Below, in pieces: positions 50,774 to 60,885 of a DNA stretch of 64,000 nucleotides. Each line of letters starts with the position of its first letter. The first letter of the stretch is position 1. The stretch lies in the NCBI GenBank assembly GCA_964567745.1, contig CAZMNY010000001.1:124001-188000 (forward strand). Reading direction: 5' to 3'. The stretch comes from CAZMNY01 sp964567745. GTDB taxonomy: Bacteria > Planctomycetota > Planctomycetia > Pirellulales > Pirellulaceae. Both the position numbers and the translations under genes were made by a program. The notes under the pieces are model-generated. The model saw only the letters and a program-made list of their open reading frames with translations. It ran no database searches and was not told the origin of the DNA.

Positions 50774-51312
50774 GGCCTGACCTGTAATCCTTTGCTCGAT
50801 TGTTTCTCCGTCGCCAATGCGATTCTAAAACTCCTTTCCAACCCAGGCGAGGTGGGGCACGAGAAACTTCGCGGCGGCTTCGTTCGCCACACGGCGGAGC
50901 GTGCAAGGATCATCGTGCTGGTTCGCTCCTTGTGCGGTGGGAAGACGATGAGCCATCCGGCGGAGCTGGCTCTCGGCAAATCGAATCGAGTTTTGGGAGA
51001 GGATTGGAGCTTGCGAGATGCTCGCGAAGCTCGATCGAGCTGCGGCGAATGGCGTCGGTTCCGCCGCGACGGAAAGTGGGTGACTGAGACGATTTGCCGC
51101 ATCGAACGGGGGTTCAATCCGGTTGACATTGTTTGCCGCTGGGTTACAAATTGGTGAGGTTCGTGAAAAAAGTCACAGACTGCCTGGTCTTTGCGCGGAA
51201 TTCACCTGCGCAAGTTGTTTCCGGAGCCCCCTTTAGGCGAATTTGCCGAAACTCCTGCGACAGCCCGTAGTCTTGTTGCGTTTTTAGGTGCTCGAGGGAT
51301 AGCGAGCGTTCA
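50774..51312. other. Intergenic region upstream of the respiratory cluster
   Basis: The 539 bases lie between the divergent purD and Rieske genes and should hold both promoters. Open frames through it have no recognisable protein and overlap purD antisense. No RNA gene or clear boxes are seen. Confidence 0.4.
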
Positions 51313-52500
51313 ATGGTTGATCCAAGCAAAATGTCGGTCGAGGAAATCCTCGCCTATTGTCGTCAGGCGGACGGCGAAAACGGCGGTGGAAGCGCGGCGG
51401 AGGGTGCCTCATCCGAGGAAAGCAGCCCACCGGCAGCAGCGCCCGCGCCGAAAACTCCATCTGCTCCCAAAGCTGCCTCGGGTCCCATGGACCGTTCGGG
51501 CATGTCGGTAGCCGACATGCTCGCTGCGGCGCGTTCCGCCGACTCCGCCGGAGGCGAAACGGGTGGCGAAACGGCGGAAGCCGACGACGAGGCTGAAGAA
51601 GAAGCGGTGCCTGCCGCCTCGGGCCCTGCGGTGCCAATGGACCGTTCGAAGATGTCGGTTGCCGATATGTTGGCGGCGGCTCGCGGAGAAGGGAAACCTG
51701 CGGCGAAGCCAGCGGCCAAGGCAAAGCCGGCGGCGAAAGCAAAACCAGCCGCGGCCAAGCCGGCCGCGAAACCAGCGGCGACTGGTCCCAAAGATACGGC
51801 CAGCATTTTGGCTGCCGCCAGAACGTCGGCAAAGCCGGGGCCGATTCCAAAGGCCGAGGCCAAAGCTCGAGCGAAAGAGCAGGGCAAGGCGAGCGGCAAA
51901 CCAAAAGTCGTCGCGCCCCCAATGCCTGAACGTCCCGCTTACGCTCAACCCGCATCGGCCGCTGCAGCGCCGGCTGCGGAAGATCGCCGTGGTTTCATGG
52001 CGACGGTTTTTGGAGCCTTCATGGGTTCCGCTATCGCAGTGGGATTCTCGTCGTTAGCGTTGACCCATCTGCTGTGGTTGTTGGGACTTGCTCGATTCAT
52101 GTTCCCCAACATTCTCACCGAACCACCGACGCGATTTAAGGTCGGCTTCCCGGACAACTACTCGACTGGACAAGTCGAGACCAAGTTTAAAGCCCAATTT
52201 GGCGTTTGGATCGTGCGATACGAATACCAAGGCGAGTCGCAGATTTATGCTCTCAAGTCAGTTTGCACCCACTTGGGCTGCACCCCGAACTGGCTTGAAG
52301 GCGAGCAGAAATTCAAATGCCCCTGCCACGGTAGCGGTTTTTATAAAGACGGAATTAACTTCGAAGGCCCAGCGCCTCGCCCGCTAGAGCGATACGCAAT
52401 CAAGCTTTCCGATGACGGTCAGTTGGAAGTCGACAAGAGTCGAAAATTCAACGAAGAGCTCGGACAATGGAGCGATTCGGCAAGTTTTTACACCGTCTAA
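51313..52500 (+). CDS. Rieske iron-sulfur protein with repeated N-terminal extension
   Basis: The last 170 residues are a Rieske protein: a membrane helix (about 230-258) and cluster ligands C318, H320, C336 and H339 (CTHLGC...CPCHGSGF), with C323 and C338 as the usual disulfide. It should pass electrons from quinol in the cytochrome bc complex. The first 225 residues are an Ala/Pro/Lys-rich extension in which a motif like (M)DRSxMSVADMLAAAR occurs at 3-17, 59-74, 109-124 and, weaker, 158-170. Each motif looks like a short helix on a flexible linker and would lie in the cytosol. The genes for cytochrome b and cytochrome c follow on the same strand. Confidence 0.92.
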   Translation: MVDPSKMSVEEILAYCRQADGENGGGSAAEGASSEESSPPAAAPAPKTPSAPKAASGPMDRSGMSVADMLAAARSADSAGGETGGETAEADDEAEEEAVPAASGPAVPMDRSKMSVADMLAAARGEGKPAAKPAAKAKPAAKAKPAAAKPAAKPAATGPKDTASILAAARTSAKPGPIPKAEAKARAKEQGKASGKPKVVAPPMPERPAYAQPASAAAAPAAEDRRGFMATVFGAFMGSAIAVGFSSLALTHLLWLLGLARFMFPNILTEPPTRFKVGFPDNYSTGQVETKFKAQFGVWIVRYEYQGESQIYALKSVCTHLGCTPNWLEGEQKFKCPCHGSGFYKDGINFEGPAPRPLERYAIKLSDDGQLEVDKSRKFNEELGQWSDSASFYTV

Positions 52501-52594
52501 TTTCTCTTTGTCCGCTTTGTTCGACTCGCGGCTCAAACGCCCGCGACCACGACCAGCCTCAGTTGCATAAACGAAAGTCAGCAAGTCAGAAGCC

Positions 52595-53371
52595 ATGCCA
52601 AGCCTCAGTGAGATTATTCGCGGTTCGCAGATTTGGAAGAGTCTCTTCCGGCATCCGGCGCCCGTGGATCGACGAAATCGAATTGTCGTTGTGCTTACCA
52701 ACTTCTTTTTGCACCTTCACCCGGTGTCGATCAAGAAGCAAGGAATCGCACTCAGCTACACCTGGTGCATGGGCGGCGTGACTTTCTTCCTGTTCTTAGT
52801 GGAGACGATCACGGGCGTACTGCTCATGTTCTACTACCGCCCGACCTTGGAATGGGCCTATGCCGACATATTAGCGCTTCGCGACGTGACCTCGCTGGGG
52901 ATCCTTCGCGAGCTCCATCGGTGGGGGGCTCACGCGATGGTGATCACGGTTTGGCTTCACATGTATCGAGTGTTCTTGACGGGAAGTTACAAGCCGCCGC
53001 GCGAGTTCAATTGGGTGCTCGGCGTCATTCTCCTTTTGCTGACGCTCTTGCTGTCCTTTACCGGCTATTTGCTCCCCTGGGACCAATTGGCCATCTGGGC
53101 CATTACCGTCGGCTCGAACATGGCTCGAGCGACCCCATTCCTTGGATATGAAGGTCCCGGCGCCGCATTCCTGGCGGTTGACGGAATCAGCATGATTACG
53201 AACGCATCCGATGCTCGTTTCGGATTGCTTGGAGCACGATTTGTCGGTGAGGAAACACTCAACCGGTTTTATGTTTTGCACTGCGTCGCGATCCCTCTGG
53301 GTGCGGCGTTATTGATGGCGATTCACTTCTGGCGAGTCCGAAAGGACGGCGGGATCAGTGGGCCGCTGTAG
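52595..53371 (+). CDS. Cytochrome b, N-terminal (b6-like) subunit
   Basis: The 258-residue membrane protein is the four-helix haem-bearing half of cytochrome b. The paired haem ligands are H108 (LHRWGAH) with H229 (YVLHC) and H122 (WLHMYRVF) with H244 (AIHFWRV). The spacings of 14 and 15 within each helix match the b6 type. The quinone-site phrase GYLLPWDQLAIWAITV is present. There is an insert of about 40 residues before the fourth helix (ARATPFLGYEGPGAAFLAVDGISM...). Together with the next gene it forms a split cytochrome b. ATG 52595 is the start. Confidence 0.95.
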   Translation: MPSLSEIIRGSQIWKSLFRHPAPVDRRNRIVVVLTNFFLHLHPVSIKKQGIALSYTWCMGGVTFFLFLVETITGVLLMFYYRPTLEWAYADILALRDVTSLGILRELHRWGAHAMVITVWLHMYRVFLTGSYKPPREFNWVLGVILLLLTLLLSFTGYLLPWDQLAIWAITVGSNMARATPFLGYEGPGAAFLAVDGISMITNASDARFGLLGARFVGEETLNRFYVLHCVAIPLGAALLMAIHFWRVRKDGGISGPL

Positions 53372-53458
53372 TCGGCAACTGCGGATGGAATGGAATGTTG
53401 CGAAGCGACGATCGCTTCGCTTTGGATTGGATCGACGAACGCCTTTGGTGCTCGCAAA

Positions 53459-54838
53459 ATGCACGGACACGTAAACGTTGAAGAGTTTTTCGGTGGTATC
53501 CGCCATTTCCTTGGCGGCTACTACTTCTTCTTGGCCGCCATGAACGGACTGGCCGCGTTCTATTTGTGGCGCAGCCACAAAGAGAAAACGTGGTTCCAAC
53601 TTGGCTCGTTCAAGTGCACCAACGTGCTCGGTTGGCTGGCCTGCTCCGCTGGCTTCACCGTCATCGCCGCGATTGCCTTGGGCGGTCGCGGGTCGACGGT
53701 TTGGATGATTTCGCTTCCTGAGGGACTGCGAACGTTCATCGATCAGAAACTCCTCAACCCAATGACCTATTCGGTTGGATCTCTCGCGATCCTGATCGTG
53801 CTCTTTTTGGGTCGCCGCTTCTTCGTCAAACCTGCGATTGCCTGGGCCGGACTCAACTTGTCGCTGCTCACGATGGGCTTGTCGATGACGGACAGCGACT
53901 TTGCTGCGATCGTGATGAAGCCGGACAACGTGCCGATCGTGGCGATGATCTATCTGCTCGGATTCTTTACTTGGCTCGCCGCAGCGCAAGCAGTCGAAAA
54001 CGATCGACGCGATCGCGAAGGGCTCGAGCCGCTTGAGAAGCTCAATAACGAGAAGATCTTGGTCTGGCCCGACTTGGTCTATTCCGAGCTGATCTGCATG
54101 GTATTGCTCGTCGTCGTTTTGCTCGTTTGGGCAATCGTGCTGCGAGCCCCGCTGGAAGAGCCGGCCAGCGCCGTGAAGACGCCCAACCCATCGAAAGCTC
54201 CCTGGTACTTCCTCGGACTCCAAGAGATGCTCGTCTACTACGACCCTTGGATGGCCGGTGTTGTTCTACCCAACTTGGTTGTGTTCGGATTGATGGCGAT
54301 TCCGTTCCTCGACTTCAACAAACGAGGTAACGGCTACTACACAATCGATCAACGCAAGTTTGCCTATTGCACCTTCCAATTCGGATTCCTCGTGCTGTGG
54401 GTCACGCTGATCGTGATGGGCACCTTCCTACGCGGTCCCAACTGGAACTTCTTTGGTTTCTACGAAACTTGGGACTCGCACAAAGTCGAAGCGCTCAACA
54501 ACATCGATCTCTCAGACCTGTTCTGGATCGAGTTGCTGCGATCAAACAAGCCAGAAGCGCCGGACGGTTCAGGCGCGCTTTCCGGACTGTTATATATCCT
54601 GCTTCGCGAAGCGCCTGGGTTCCTGCTTTTGGCTGGATACTTCGGCGCCTTGCCGCCCGCCATGGTGCTCTACAGTCGCGGGCTGAGAGACATGTTTCTC
54701 AAGATGGGTTTCTTGCGGTTCATGGTGCTGTCCAACTTGCTGCTATTCATGGGGCTCTTGCCTTTGAAGATGGTTTTTCGTTGGACGCTGAACCTTAAGT
54801 ATTTCATAGCGATCCCCGAGTACTTTACGAACCTTTAG
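53459..54838 (+). CDS. Cytochrome b, C-terminal (subunit IV-like) subunit with extra helices
   Basis: The 459-residue protein (ATG 53459; an ATG at 53390 is possible) has about ten hydrophobic segments. The centre reads NEKILVWPDLVYSELICM... and KTPNPSKAPWYFLGLQEMLVYYDPWMAGVVLPNLVV, the signature of subunit IV (PetD) with the quinone-site PSKAPWY phrase. Before it lies a region with five or so helices that plain PetD lacks (HFLGGYYFFLAAMNGLAAFYLWR...). After it come two more helices (GFLVLWVTLIVMGTFLRGPNW, GFLLLAGYFGALPPAMVLY). The enlarged subunit probably contacts the octahaem cytochrome or the oxidase. Confidence 0.9.
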   Translation: MHGHVNVEEFFGGIRHFLGGYYFFLAAMNGLAAFYLWRSHKEKTWFQLGSFKCTNVLGWLACSAGFTVIAAIALGGRGSTVWMISLPEGLRTFIDQKLLNPMTYSVGSLAILIVLFLGRRFFVKPAIAWAGLNLSLLTMGLSMTDSDFAAIVMKPDNVPIVAMIYLLGFFTWLAAAQAVENDRRDREGLEPLEKLNNEKILVWPDLVYSELICMVLLVVVLLVWAIVLRAPLEEPASAVKTPNPSKAPWYFLGLQEMLVYYDPWMAGVVLPNLVVFGLMAIPFLDFNKRGNGYYTIDQRKFAYCTFQFGFLVLWVTLIVMGTFLRGPNWNFFGFYETWDSHKVEALNNIDLSDLFWIELLRSNKPEAPDGSGALSGLLYILLREAPGFLLLAGYFGALPPAMVLYSRGLRDMFLKMGFLRFMVLSNLLLFMGLLPLKMVFRWTLNLKYFIAIPEYFTNL

Positions 54839-54906
54839 TCGACACGACCTTAGTTCGACACAAACCACTAGGACGCAACGCCACCCCTCGCGGGGGAGAC
54901 TCGAGC

Positions 54907-57900
54907 ATGCCAGCAACGGAACAAACATGGCGTGACCAGAAGCTGATGCACATCATCTTCGCAGTGAGCAGTGTTTTGCTGCTGATTTCGACGGTGTGGA
55001 TGCTAGCGGTCGATCATGCCCGGCCATGGAAGCCCTACCAGAAAAACGCCCGCTCAATCGATATCGCCACCACCGCTTGGCGCGATCTCCAGTATCAGGC
55101 GATCGACCACCAAGCGAAACTCGACCGCCTGAATGTAGCACTGGCGGAGATTCGTGGACGCGGAGTTGACGCGAACAACCTGCTCGAATTCCGGCGCGAA
55201 CTCGGCGACAAAGTCGACTCAGAAGAAGTCGGCGACTCCTCCGGGCTCGGCGCTATCGGCGACTCGCTCAAAGCAGAAACGACCAAAGCCAATTCGGCGA
55301 GAGCGACTTACAATCAACAGGTCATTTTGGTCGCGCAAAAAGGGGACGCCTTGCGGACGGCCGATGAAGCCCTGACTGCGGCGAGCGATGCGTTGGACGC
55401 TGCTGAAGACAGCGCCAAGGCGGCGGCCCAAACACAGCTCGACGCCGCTCAAGCCAAGCGAACGGTGGCCCAAACGGCCTACGATGACGAGAACGCGAAA
55501 CTGGCCGGAATGCTCGATGGCGCCATCGAAGCCGAAGCCGCATCAGCCGCCGTTCGCAAGAGATTGCTCGCCCGTGCGGCTAGTTTCGTGCTGGCCGCCA
55601 AGAATCGAATGGAAAACAAGTCGGTCAAGCGCAAAGCCGCCTCCGCTCAACTCGACGTCGCCAAAGCCAACGTTGGCCTGGGAATCCGCGATTCGCTTGG
55701 CCCCGATGCGATGGAGGGCTTGGCAGATGAAGTCAAGAAGAAGCAAACGGAATACAGACGACTCAATCTCGAGTGGGAACGGTTGTCGACGACGTACACG
55801 AACCTGAACGACCTGATCGGAAAGATGGAGGCCGGCGAAGAGGAGCTCCTCAAGGAACTCGAGGAAGCCAACGCCGGTTCCGTTCGAATCGCGAACGCGC
55901 TGATTGAAAAGCGATCCAACTATTTCGAGATGTACGGCGTGATGCCGGTTCCTGGCAAAAAGTGGCTTGAGTTGCCGATTCTGACCGCGTTCAATTCGCC
56001 TCTCAAAATCGACAACTTGTGGCATGAAGACCTTGTTCAAGACTACAACTTTCTCAAAGTCCGTCGCTTCGACCGCTGCACCACCTGCCATCGGATGATG
56101 GACAAGACCGCGCCCGGCGACGCCACCGAGCCGGCCTATGTTCGCGATCGCAGTGTTGAATTGCTTCTCAGCGGCGCCGTGGAAGAGGGCGTCGACAAGA
56201 CGGCCGCCGAGCTAGCCGCCGCTCTACTCAAGAGCAAGAAGTTAACAAGAGAGCCGACGTCGACGGATTATGTGGAAGCCTTTTTTGGCGTTCAGTTCGC
56301 CAGTGAAGGATTGCTCGACTCCGGCGATTTGACGATCGCCTACACCAAGCCAAAATCGCGAGGCGCCAAAGCGGCGTTGCTTTCGGCTGCCGCAGCAACG
56401 TTGCCGGGCGACGCCATTTTGACTTTGCCCTTGCAACCTAATTCAAAGATCGCGCCCTCCAAAGATGACAAACCAGGCTTCGAACCGGGCGACGTGATCA
56501 CCAATATCGATGGGGATCCGGTCGAGTCGGCGCAGCGAGCGATTCATCGACTTCGCGATGCCGCACTCGACGGTCAATCTCTGACCATTACGGTACGACG
56601 AGGCCTGCCGAATCCGTATGTGAGTCACCCGCGACTCGATCTTTTCGTCGGATCGTTGAGCCCTCATCCGCAAGCCGTCTTTGCGTGCACGGTGTGTCAC
56701 GAAGGTCAGGGGAGCGCCACTGAATTCAAATGGTCCTCCCACGCGCCGGATTCATCGAAAGATATGGCCCGATGGAAACAGGATTTGGGCTGGTTCGACA
56801 ATCACCACTGGATCTACCCCATGTACCCGAAACGGTTCATGGAAAGCGGCTGCTTGAAGTGCCACCACAATGTGACCGAGCTTGAGAAAAGCGAGCGGTA
56901 TGCCGAAGCTCCGGCGCCGAAAGTCACGAAAGGCCACCAACTCATCAAGAAGTATGGCTGCTACGGCTGCCACGAGTTCAATGGGTACGATAGTGGCGAC
57001 CGAGTTGGTCCCGACTTGCGTTCTGAGCCGAATTACTTTGCGGCCGCTCAGCAAATCAAGTTCGATCCCGGATTTGCAAAATTGACGGATCTGGAAAAGC
57101 AATACGTCGACGATTTGATCGGCCAACCTGGACGCGACGACGTGCGTCGGAAACTTTACCAAGTCCTTCTCCAGGACGAGTCGAGCTCGGAACGGCGACT
57201 GAGCGAGGATACGCTGACTCGAATCGCACCGTTGCTCAAGGACATCGAGAATCCCGGAAAACTTCGTCGAGCCGGCCCGAGCCTTCGATTTGTCGGCTCA
57301 AAACTCGACTCCGCTTTCCTCTACGATTGGATTCGCAAGCCGAAACACTTCCGACCGACGTCGCGGATGCCCCAGTTCTTCGGGCTGTGGAATCACCTGG
57401 AAGGCGAATCGCTCAAGACGGCGAAGCGTCTCGAAGCGATCGAGATTTTTGCGGCGGTGAAGTACTTGGAGAACCGTTCGCAACCATTTGAGTACTTGCC
57501 GTTTGAAAAGAATGTCGACCCTCCGAGTTCGGCTCGAGGCAAGACCGCATTCCAACTGCGTTGTGTTGCCTGCCACAGCCACAAGGATTTCCCGGATGTG
57601 GCCGAGTACCGAGCCAAAGACAAAATCCAGCAGGGCCCGGATCTCTCGGGACTGTCGGGTAAGTTTGACAAGCGGCGTAACACGAACGCGCGAGCTTGGA
57701 TGTACACGTGGCTAAAAGAGCCGAATCGATATCACGTTCGCACGGTGATGCCGAACGCTGTCCTCGATCCGCTCGAGACGAAAGACGCCGAGGGCGCTGT
57801 GACGCGCACCGATCCGGCCGCGGACATCGTGGAGTACTTGCTGTCGGAGAAAACCGACTATCAACCGGCGGAAGGTACGATTGTCGACCCGACGCCCGAT

Positions 57901-59775
57901 CAGTTGGCCGTGCTCGACGAACTCGTTCACGGAAACCTGCTCGATGCGTTCTACACGGACGAAGCGGCGAGGTTTGCGAAGCAAGGCATTCCTGAGGAAA
58001 TGCGTGGCGATCTTAAGGGCGCCGAAGTCGAATTGCTTGTGCCCAATGAGCAGTACGAATCGGGGTCATCGGTCTTGCCGCAGCAACAGAAACTGATGTA
58101 TGTCGGCAAGAAGGTAATCGCCAAATACGGTTGCTATGGTTGCCATGACATTCCCGGTTTCGAACAGGCCAAGCCAATCGGCGCCGGGCTTGCTGAGTGG
58201 GGTAAGAAGGAGCCGTCGAAACTGGCGTTCGAGCACATTCAGGAGTTCCTCGGTCACGGCAGCCACGGACACGGCGCCGATCACGGTTCGGACGACGATG
58301 GACACGCGGGCAACTCCACGATCCAGCCCAACGAGGTTCCCTCGTTCTATAAAGATCAACTCAACGCGGGCAATCGAATCGGCTTCATCTACCAGAAGTT
58401 GGCCGAGCCGCGAAGCTACGATTACCACAAGACCGAGTACAAGAAGTACAACGAGAAACTCCGCATGCCGAAGTTTCCCTTTGACGACGGCGACCGCGAG
58501 GCCGTGATTACGTTTGTGCTGGGATTGTTCGCTGATCCGCCGCCGGCTAAGTACGTCTACAAACCAAGCCCTCGCGAGCAAGCGATCCAAGAGGGCAAGG
58601 AAGTGCTGGCCAAGTACAACTGCGGCGGCTGCCACTTGCTGGAAACAGAACGGTGGGACATCGCGTTCGAGCCCGAAACGTATGGAGAACAATCGCTCGA
58701 CGAGCTCTATCCGTTCGTTCCGAAACGATTCCTGCCTGATACAAAAACGACGTCGGAAACGCCTGATCGTCGTAACCTGATTCGCGCCACACTTCGTGGG
58801 ATGCCGACGCTAAACAACGACGGTGTGGCAATGATGTTCGACGAGTACGGCGATGATGTGCTGCAGGAAGATGACTACAACCCCTACTCGCTGACCTACC
58901 TGATGCAGTTGTGGGAGCCGACCTTGGTGGAAGGCCAGCCTTTCCAAGTTGGCGGACTGCCGCTTGAGGTTCCTTCGTCGAGTATTGAACGCCGTTTGCC
59001 CTCCGAGGGCGGTGACTTGGCAAAGTATCTCTTGCCGCATGTACGTGACCTTGAAGCGCAGGTGAACCCAAACGCCAAGGGGTCCGAGGCGTGGGCTTGG
59101 GTGCCTCCGCCGCTTGTTGGCGAAGGCGTCAAAGTGCAAACCGATTGGTTGCACGAGTTCCTGCTCGACCCGCATCCGATTCGCCCGGCGGTATTCATGC
59201 GGATGCCAAAGTTTGCGATGTCGCCGGAAGAGGCGACCAAGCTGGTCAACTACTTTGCGGCTAAAGACAACGTCGAATATCCGTACGAGTACGAACGACG
59301 GCAGGGGGACGATCATTTGGCGAAAGCTGACGCGTCATATGCCGAGAAACTCAAAGCCGCCGGCGCCGAGGGCACTCGGTTCGGCGACGCGATGAAGATG
59401 GTGACGAGCCAAGACTACTGTGTGAAGTGCCATATTGTGGGCGACTTCGACCCGACCAGTTCCGATCGAGCGAAAGCGCCGGACCTGGCGAAGGTTTATC
59501 GTCGACTGAGGCCAGATTACACGCGAAAATGGATTGCCATGCCGTCCTCGGTCCTGCCCTACACGGCGATGCCAGTGAATGTCAAGTACGACCCAAATGC
59601 GCCAAACTTAGGGACAGAAATTCCTCAGGACCTCTATCACGGCAATTCGATTGAACAGGTCGACGCCCTTGTCGATCTGCTCATGAACTTTGATAAATAC
59701 GCGAAGAGTCGCAGTTTGATTGCGCCGCTTGTTAAGCCGGCCAAGACGGAAACACCAGCGCAAGGAGAGCAGTAG
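54907..59775 (+). CDS. Large membrane-anchored octahaem cytochrome c with coiled coil and PDZ-like segment
   Basis: GGGGGAG lies eight bases before ATG 54907. The 1622-residue product starts with one membrane helix (MHIIFAVSSVLLLISTVWMLAV). A long Ala/Lys/Glu coiled-coil region follows (about 55-340). Eight CXXCH haem sites follow, at residues 391, 594, 649, 685, 886, 1076, 1239 and 1505. Between the first and second sites (about 510-575) is a PDZ-like segment (FEPGDVITNIDGDPVESAQRAIHRL). A His-rich patch (GHGSHGHGADHG) lies near 1117. It sits in the middle of the bc/oxidase cluster and most likely replaces cytochrome c1 as the electron carrier from Rieske to later carriers. I know no exact match to this architecture. 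Confidence 0.92.
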   Translation: MPATEQTWRDQKLMHIIFAVSSVLLLISTVWMLAVDHARPWKPYQKNARSIDIATTAWRDLQYQAIDHQAKLDRLNVALAEIRGRGVDANNLLEFRRELGDKVDSEEVGDSSGLGAIGDSLKAETTKANSARATYNQQVILVAQKGDALRTADEALTAASDALDAAEDSAKAAAQTQLDAAQAKRTVAQTAYDDENAKLAGMLDGAIEAEAASAAVRKRLLARAASFVLAAKNRMENKSVKRKAASAQLDVAKANVGLGIRDSLGPDAMEGLADEVKKKQTEYRRLNLEWERLSTTYTNLNDLIGKMEAGEEELLKELEEANAGSVRIANALIEKRSNYFEMYGVMPVPGKKWLELPILTAFNSPLKIDNLWHEDLVQDYNFLKVRRFDRCTTCHRMMDKTAPGDATEPAYVRDRSVELLLSGAVEEGVDKTAAELAAALLKSKKLTREPTSTDYVEAFFGVQFASEGLLDSGDLTIAYTKPKSRGAKAALLSAAAATLPGDAILTLPLQPNSKIAPSKDDKPGFEPGDVITNIDGDPVESAQRAIHRLRDAALDGQSLTITVRRGLPNPYVSHPRLDLFVGSLSPHPQAVFACTVCHEGQGSATEFKWSSHAPDSSKDMARWKQDLGWFDNHHWIYPMYPKRFMESGCLKCHHNVTELEKSERYAEAPAPKVTKGHQLIKKYGCYGCHEFNGYDSGDRVGPDLRSEPNYFAAAQQIKFDPGFAKLTDLEKQYVDDLIGQPGRDDVRRKLYQVLLQDESSSERRLSEDTLTRIAPLLKDIENPGKLRRAGPSLRFVGSKLDSAFLYDWIRKPKHFRPTSRMPQFFGLWNHLEGESLKTAKRLEAIEIFAAVKYLENRSQPFEYLPFEKNVDPPSSARGKTAFQLRCVACHSHKDFPDVAEYRAKDKIQQGPDLSGLSGKFDKRRNTNARAWMYTWLKEPNRYHVRTVMPNAVLDPLETKDAEGAVTRTDPAADIVEYLLSEKTDYQPAEGTIVDPTPDQLAVLDELVHGNLLDAFYTDEAARFAKQGIPEEMRGDLKGAEVELLVPNEQYESGSSVLPQQQKLMYVGKKVIAKYGCYGCHDIPGFEQAKPIGAGLAEWGKKEPSKLAFEHIQEFLGHGSHGHGADHGSDDDGHAGNSTIQPNEVPSFYKDQLNAGNRIGFIYQKLAEPRSYDYHKTEYKKYNEKLRMPKFPFDDGDREAVITFVLGLFADPPPAKYVYKPSPREQAIQEGKEVLAKYNCGGCHLLETERWDIAFEPETYGEQSLDELYPFVPKRFLPDTKTTSETPDRRNLIRATLRGMPTLNNDGVAMMFDEYGDDVLQEDDYNPYSLTYLMQLWEPTLVEGQPFQVGGLPLEVPSSSIERRLPSEGGDLAKYLLPHVRDLEAQVNPNAKGSEAWAWVPPPLVGEGVKVQTDWLHEFLLDPHPIRPAVFMRMPKFAMSPEEATKLVNYFAAKDNVEYPYEYERRQGDDHLAKADASYAEKLKAAGAEGTRFGDAMKMVTSQDYCVKCHIVGDFDPTSSDRAKAPDLAKVYRRLRPDYTRKWIAMPSSVLPYTAMPVNVKYDPNAPNLGTEIPQDLYHGNSIEQVDALVDLLMNFDKYAKSRSLIAPLVKPAKTETPAQGEQ

Positions 59776-60024
59776 AGTTTTAAGTGTGGGCGGCGTTTCT
59801 GAATCGGCGGTCGGCGCGAGTCGCCTCGGTTTTGAAATACTCGCCTAGGCAGCTCTATAATGAAATTACCTACCTGACGTCGACGAGCCTACGCGGGTTC
59901 GTCGTGATACGCCGGACGAATCATACCCAAGTCGGCGTACCACGTTTCGACTCCCGATCATCGGGAGACCATAACCGTACGACTCAGCTTGCCACACAAG
60001 CTGGGATCGGCAAGGAGAATGAAG

Positions 60025-60801
60025 ATGCGAAACTCGACAATGTTTGCTGTGCTTGGACTTCTCGTCGCCACAACTGCAAGTGCCGCCGATTGGGGTGACT
60101 TAAAGGTCAAGTTCACATACGACGGCGCCACCCCCAAGCCGGCCGCGGTTTCTGTCACGAAAGACAAACTCTTCTGTGGCAAACACAACTTGGTTGACGA
60201 AAAACTGGTTGTGAATCCCAAGAACAAAGGGATCAGAAACATCGTCGTCTTTCTCTATACGCGCGGTTCGACGAAAGTGCCCGTTCATCCCGATTACGCG
60301 AAGGACGCAGGCGCCAAGGTTACGATTGCCAACAAAAATTGCCGTTATGAACCGCATGTTGTTTGCGTTCGGTTGGGGCAGAAACTGAGTGTCTTGAACC
60401 CCGATGGGATTGCCCACAACTCGAAGCTTGACTTCTTTTCGAATTCACCGGCCAACCCGATCATTCCGCCGACCAAGTCGATCGACGTGAATCTGAAGGT
60501 GGAAGAGCGATTGCCGGCGCGAGCGAGTTGCTCAATCCATCCTTGGATGGAAGGTTGGCTCGTTATCAAGAAGCACCCTTACATGGGCGTCACGGATGAG
60601 AATGGCGAGCTGACGATCAAGAACGTGCCGGCTGGCAAGTGGACCTTCCAATTCTGGCAAGAGAAAGCGGGCTACCTGCAGGACGTCACTGTTGGCGGCA
60701 AGAAGACGAAATGGAAGCGTGGCCGCAACGAAGTCACCATCAAAAAAGGTGGTCTGGACCTCGGTGAAGTCAAAGTCCCCGCATCGGCGTTCGCTAAGTA
60801 A
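60025..60801 (+). CDS. Secreted cupredoxin-like protein
   Basis: The ATG at 60025 has AAGGAG at the right distance (the ATG at 60019 is too close). The 258-residue protein has a signal peptide (MRNSTMFAVLGLLVATTASA). A beta-rich domain follows with a likely copper site: His in GIAHNSKLDF and the CSIHPWM motif (Cys, His, Met). The C-terminal part, PYMGVTDENGELTIKNVPAGKWTFQFWQEKAGYLQDVTVGG, looks like a carboxypeptidase-regulatory-like fold. The same C-terminal half is present in the next gene. The likely role is a periplasmic electron carrier between the multihaem cytochrome and the oxidase. Confidence 0.85.
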   Translation: MRNSTMFAVLGLLVATTASAADWGDLKVKFTYDGATPKPAAVSVTKDKLFCGKHNLVDEKLVVNPKNKGIRNIVVFLYTRGSTKVPVHPDYAKDAGAKVTIANKNCRYEPHVVCVRLGQKLSVLNPDGIAHNSKLDFFSNSPANPIIPPTKSIDVNLKVEERLPARASCSIHPWMEGWLVIKKHPYMGVTDENGELTIKNVPAGKWTFQFWQEKAGYLQDVTVGGKKTKWKRGRNEVTIKKGGLDLGEVKVPASAFAK

Positions 60802-60885
60802 CGCTCGTTGTGTTTGGCATACAAGTGATCGAAAATTTTGAACAACCGTCCGTATAAGTTGGTCTTGCAACATTGGAGGCAAGTC

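Noticed and set aside
50711..51157. Plus-strand open frame of 148 codons between purD and the Rieske gene
   Set aside because: It overlaps purD antisense, has no recognisable domain and no ribosome site. It is kept as intergenic.
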